64,000 nt of DNA from Pseudomonas batumici (lineage in GTDB: Bacteria > Pseudomonadota > Gammaproteobacteria > Pseudomonadales > Pseudomonadaceae), in NCBI RefSeq assembly GCF_000820515.1, contig NZ_JXDG01000004.1, positions 1-64,000 on the forward strand, written 5' to 3'. Below, piece after piece: positions 61,481-64,000 of the stretch. The notes beneath the pieces are model-generated. The model did not search any database. It was not told the origin of the DNA and saw only the letters and a list, made by a program, of their open reading frames with translations. Both the position numbers and the translations under genes were made by a program. The first letter of the stretch is position 1; every line of letters begins with the position of its first letter.

Positions 61481-64000
61481 ATGAAAGCAGGTCTGTACCA
61501 ACCAGATGAATTCAAGGATAACTGTGGTTTCGGCCTGATTGCCCATATGCAGGGCGAGCCCAGTCATCACCTGTTGCAGACGGCCATTGAGGCCCTGACC
61601 TGCATGACCCACCGCGGTGGGATCAACGCCGACGGCAAGACCGGCGACGGTTGCGGTCTTCTGATCCAGAAGCCGGACCAGTTCCTGCGTACTGTCGCCA
61701 AAGCGACATTCGGTAGCGATCTGCCCAAGCAATATGCGGTGGGCATGGTGTTCTTCAACCAGGACCCGGTCAAAGCCGAAGCCGCCCGCGAACACATGAA
61801 TCGCGAAATCCTCGCGGCCGGCCTGCAACTGGTGGGCTGGCGCAAGGTGCCGATCGATACCAGCGTCCTCGGCCGCCTGGCCCTGGAGCGCCTGCCGCAG
61901 ATCGAGCAGGTGTTCATCGGCGGCGAAGGCCTGAGTGACCAGGCCTTCGCCATCAAGCTGTTCAGTGCCCGTCGTCGCTCGTCGGTGGCCAACGCCGCCG
62001 ACACCGATCACTACATCTGCAGCTTTTCCCACAAGACCATCATCTACAAAGGCCTGATGATGCCGGCGGACCTGACCGCCTTCTATCCGGACCTCAGCGA
62101 CCCGAGCCTGAAAACCGCGATCTGCGTGTTCCACCAGCGCTTCTCCACCAACACCCTGCCGAAATGGCCGTTGGCGCAACCGTTCCGCTTCCTGGCGCAC
62201 AACGGCGAGATCAACACCATCACCGGCAACCGCAACTGGGCCCAGGCCCGGCGCACCAAGTTCGCCAACGACCTGATCCCCGATCTCGACGAGTTGGGCC
62301 CGCTGGTCAACCGTGTCGGTTCCGACTCCTCGAGCATGGACAACATGCTCGAGCTGATGGTGACCGGCGGCATCGACCTGTTCCGTGGCGTGCGCATGCT
62401 GATTCCGCCGGCATGGCAGAACGTCGACACCATGGACGCCGACCTGCGCGCGTTCTACGAATACAACTCCATGCACATGGAGCCGTGGGACGGCCCGGCG
62501 GGCGTGGTGATGACCGAAGGTCGCCACGCGGTCTGCCTGCTCGACCGCAACGGCCTGCGTCCGGCCCGTTGGGTGACCACCAAGAACGGCTATATCACCC
62601 TGGCGTCGGAAATCGGCGTGTGGAACTACCAGCCGGAAGATGTCATCGCCAAGGGCCGGGTCGGTCCTGGGCAGATCTTTGCCGTGGACACCGAAACCGG
62701 CCAGATCCTCGACACCGATGCCATCGACAACCGCCTGAAGTCGCGTCACCCGTACAAGCAGTGGCTGCGCAAGAACGCCTTGCGCATCCAGGCGACCATG
62801 GAAGACAACGACCACGGTTCGTCGTTCTACAACGTCGAGCAACTCAAGCAGTACATGAAGATGTACCAGGTCACGTTCGAGGAGCGCGACCAGGTGCTGC
62901 GCCCATTGGGCGAGCAGGGCTACGAGGCGGTCGGCTCCATGGGCGACGACACGCCGATGGCGGTCCTGTCCCAGCGCGTGCGCACCCCGTACGACTATTT
63001 CCGCCAGCAGTTCGCCCAGGTGACCAACCCACCGATCGACCCGCTGCGTGAAGCCATCGTCATGTCGCTGGAGATCTGCCTCGGTGCCGAGCGCAACATC
63101 TTCGAAGAGTCGCCGGAGCACGCCTCGCGGGTGATCCTCAGCTCGCCGGTGATTTCCCCGGCCAAGTGGCGCTCGCTGATGAACCTCGAGCGTCCGGGCT
63201 TCGCCCGCCAGGTCATCGACCTGAACTATGACGAGAGCGTCGGGCTGGAAGCTGCGGTGCGCAACATCGCCGACCAGGCCGAGGAAGCCGCGCGTGCCGG
63301 ACGGACCCAGATCGTCCTCAGCGACCGCCATATCGCCCCGGGCAAACTGCCGGTGCACGCGTCCCTGGCGACCGGTGCGGTGCATCACCGCCTGACCGAG
63401 AAAGGCCTGCGCTGCGACAGCAACATCCTGGTGGAAACCGCGACCGCTCGCGACCCGCACCACTTTGCCGTACTGATCGGTTTCGGTGCGTCGGCGGTCT
63501 ATCCGTTCCTGGTCTATGAAGTGCTGGGCGACCTGATCCGTACCGGCGAAGTGCTGGGCGATCTGTACGAAGTCTTCAAGAACTACCGCAAGGGCATCAC
63601 CAAGGGCCTGCTGAAGATCCTCTCGAAAATGGGGATTTCCACCATCGCCTCCTATCGCGGTGCGCAACTGTTCGAAGCCATCGGCCTGTCCGAGGAAGTG
63701 GTCAACCTGAGCTTCCGCGGCGTGCCGAGCCGGATCAAAGGTGCGCGTTTCGTCGACCTCGAAGCCGAACAGAAACTGCTGGCGACCGAAGCCTGGAGCG
63801 CGCGCAAGCCGATCCAGCAGGGCGGCCTGCTGAAGTTCGTCTACGGTGGCGAATACCACGCCTACAACCCGGATGTGGTCAACACCCTGCAAGCCGCCGT
63901 GCAGCAGGGCGACTACGCCAAGTTCAAGGAATACACCGCGCTGGTGGACAACCGTCCGGTGTCGATGATCCGCGACCTGTTCCAGGTGAAAACCCTGGAT
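61481..64000 (+). CDS. gltB: Glutamate synthase (NADPH) large subunit, N-terminal part
   Basis: The first 840 codons; the gene runs off the window (full length about 1480). It begins MKAGLYQPDEFKDNCGFGLIAHM: a short propeptide precedes Cys15, the N-terminal nucleophile of the class II glutamine amidotransferase after cleavage. MTHRGGINADGKTGDGCGLL, HQRFSTNT, LAHNGEINTITGNRNWAQAR and DNMLELMVTGG are amidotransferase signatures; the central domain follows from about residue 430 and the start of the FMN synthase domain near residue 800. It makes glutamate from 2-oxoglutarate and glutamine with GltD, which would lie beyond the window. Confidence 0.97.
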   Translation, partial: MKAGLYQPDEFKDNCGFGLIAHMQGEPSHHLLQTAIEALTCMTHRGGINADGKTGDGCGLLIQKPDQFLRTVAKATFGSDLPKQYAVGMVFFNQDPVKAEAAREHMNREILAAGLQLVGWRKVPIDTSVLGRLALERLPQIEQVFIGGEGLSDQAFAIKLFSARRRSSVANAADTDHYICSFSHKTIIYKGLMMPADLTAFYPDLSDPSLKTAICVFHQRFSTNTLPKWPLAQPFRFLAHNGEINTITGNRNWAQARRTKFANDLIPDLDELGPLVNRVGSDSSSMDNMLELMVTGGIDLFRGVRMLIPPAWQNVDTMDADLRAFYEYNSMHMEPWDGPAGVVMTEGRHAVCLLDRNGLRPARWVTTKNGYITLASEIGVWNYQPEDVIAKGRVGPGQIFAVDTETGQILDTDAIDNRLKSRHPYKQWLRKNALRIQATMEDNDHGSSFYNVEQLKQYMKMYQVTFEERDQVLRPLGEQGYEAVGSMGDDTPMAVLSQRVRTPYDYFRQQFAQVTNPPIDPLREAIVMSLEICLGAERNIFEESPEHASRVILSSPVISPAKWRSLMNLERPGFARQVIDLNYDESVGLEAAVRNIADQAEEAARAGRTQIVLSDRHIAPGKLPVHASLATGAVHHRLTEKGLRCDSNILVETATARDPHHFAVLIGFGASAVYPFLVYEVLGDLIRTGEVLGDLYEVFKNYRKGITKGLLKILSKMGISTIASYRGAQLFEAIGLSEEVVNLSFRGVPSRIKGARFVDLEAEQKLLATEAWSARKPIQQGGLLKFVYGGEYHAYNPDVVNTLQAAVQQGDYAKFKEYTALVDNRPVSMIRDLFQVKTLD

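Noticed and set aside
61451..63892. 813-codon minus-strand open frame at the end of the window
   Set aside because: It is the antisense of gltB, which is real but lacks a stop within the window and so could be overlooked.

Overview
The window reads as a chromosomal segment of a Pseudomonas of the fluorescens type. The evidence is high GC, a complete histidine-utilisation (hut) locus with a CodB-type urocanate permease, HutXWV and HutT, the class II medium-chain PHA operon phaC1-phaZ-phaC2-phaD with phaI-phaF, pilMNOPQ-aroKB-damX-gltB, and many dispersed REP/REPIN palindromes. From memory, almost all of it is collinear, in reverse, with the P. aeruginosa PAO1 region running from hut down to gltB. 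No rRNA, tRNA, IS element or CRISPR array was seen.

Layout. 1-12018 (+): hutU (3' part), urocanate permease, HutXWV ABC importer, hutH1, hutH2, hutT, hutI, hutG; together they import histidine and urocanate and degrade them to glutamate. 12124-13044 (-): a metallopeptidase- or dioxygenase-like protein of uncertain role. 13317-20326 (+): pip-dtd, opgG-opgH (periplasmic glucans) and an amino-acid-binding protein. 20333-22276 (-): a chemoreceptor. 22437-26445 (-): an accessory RiPP-like locus. 26866-32925 (-): ubiE-ubiJ-ubiB, hisI-hisE, tatA-tatB-tatC, rsmE. 33080-40982: PHA metabolism, with phaI-phaF (+) converging on the phaC1ZC2D operon (-) across a triple REPIN array, then a DUF971 gene. 41115-48049 (-): hslV-hslU, a SPOR protein, argS, priA. 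48236-50015 (+): rpmE and malic enzyme. 50225-52660 (-): PBP1a. 52864-64000 (+): pilMNOPQ, aroK, aroB, damX and the first 840 codons of gltB.

The part most worth attention is 22437-26445. In transcription order it encodes an 85-residue precursor-like peptide with a Nif11/NHLP-type leader and no cysteine, ending in Asp; a GNAT acetyltransferase; a HExxH protein of the putative peptide-modifying (TIGR04267-like) type; and a 657-residue protein joining a DUF692/MNIO iron-oxidase domain to a SagB/ThcOx-type flavin dehydrogenase domain. There is no YcaO cyclase, exporter or leader peptidase. The locus sits between rsmE and the chemoreceptor, which I recall as neighbours in PAO1, so it looks inserted. 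The combination suggests an undescribed peptide-modification pathway.

A second point: HutH1 lacks the Ala-Ser-Gly that forms the MIO cofactor and also a catalytic Tyr, while HutH2 keeps both.
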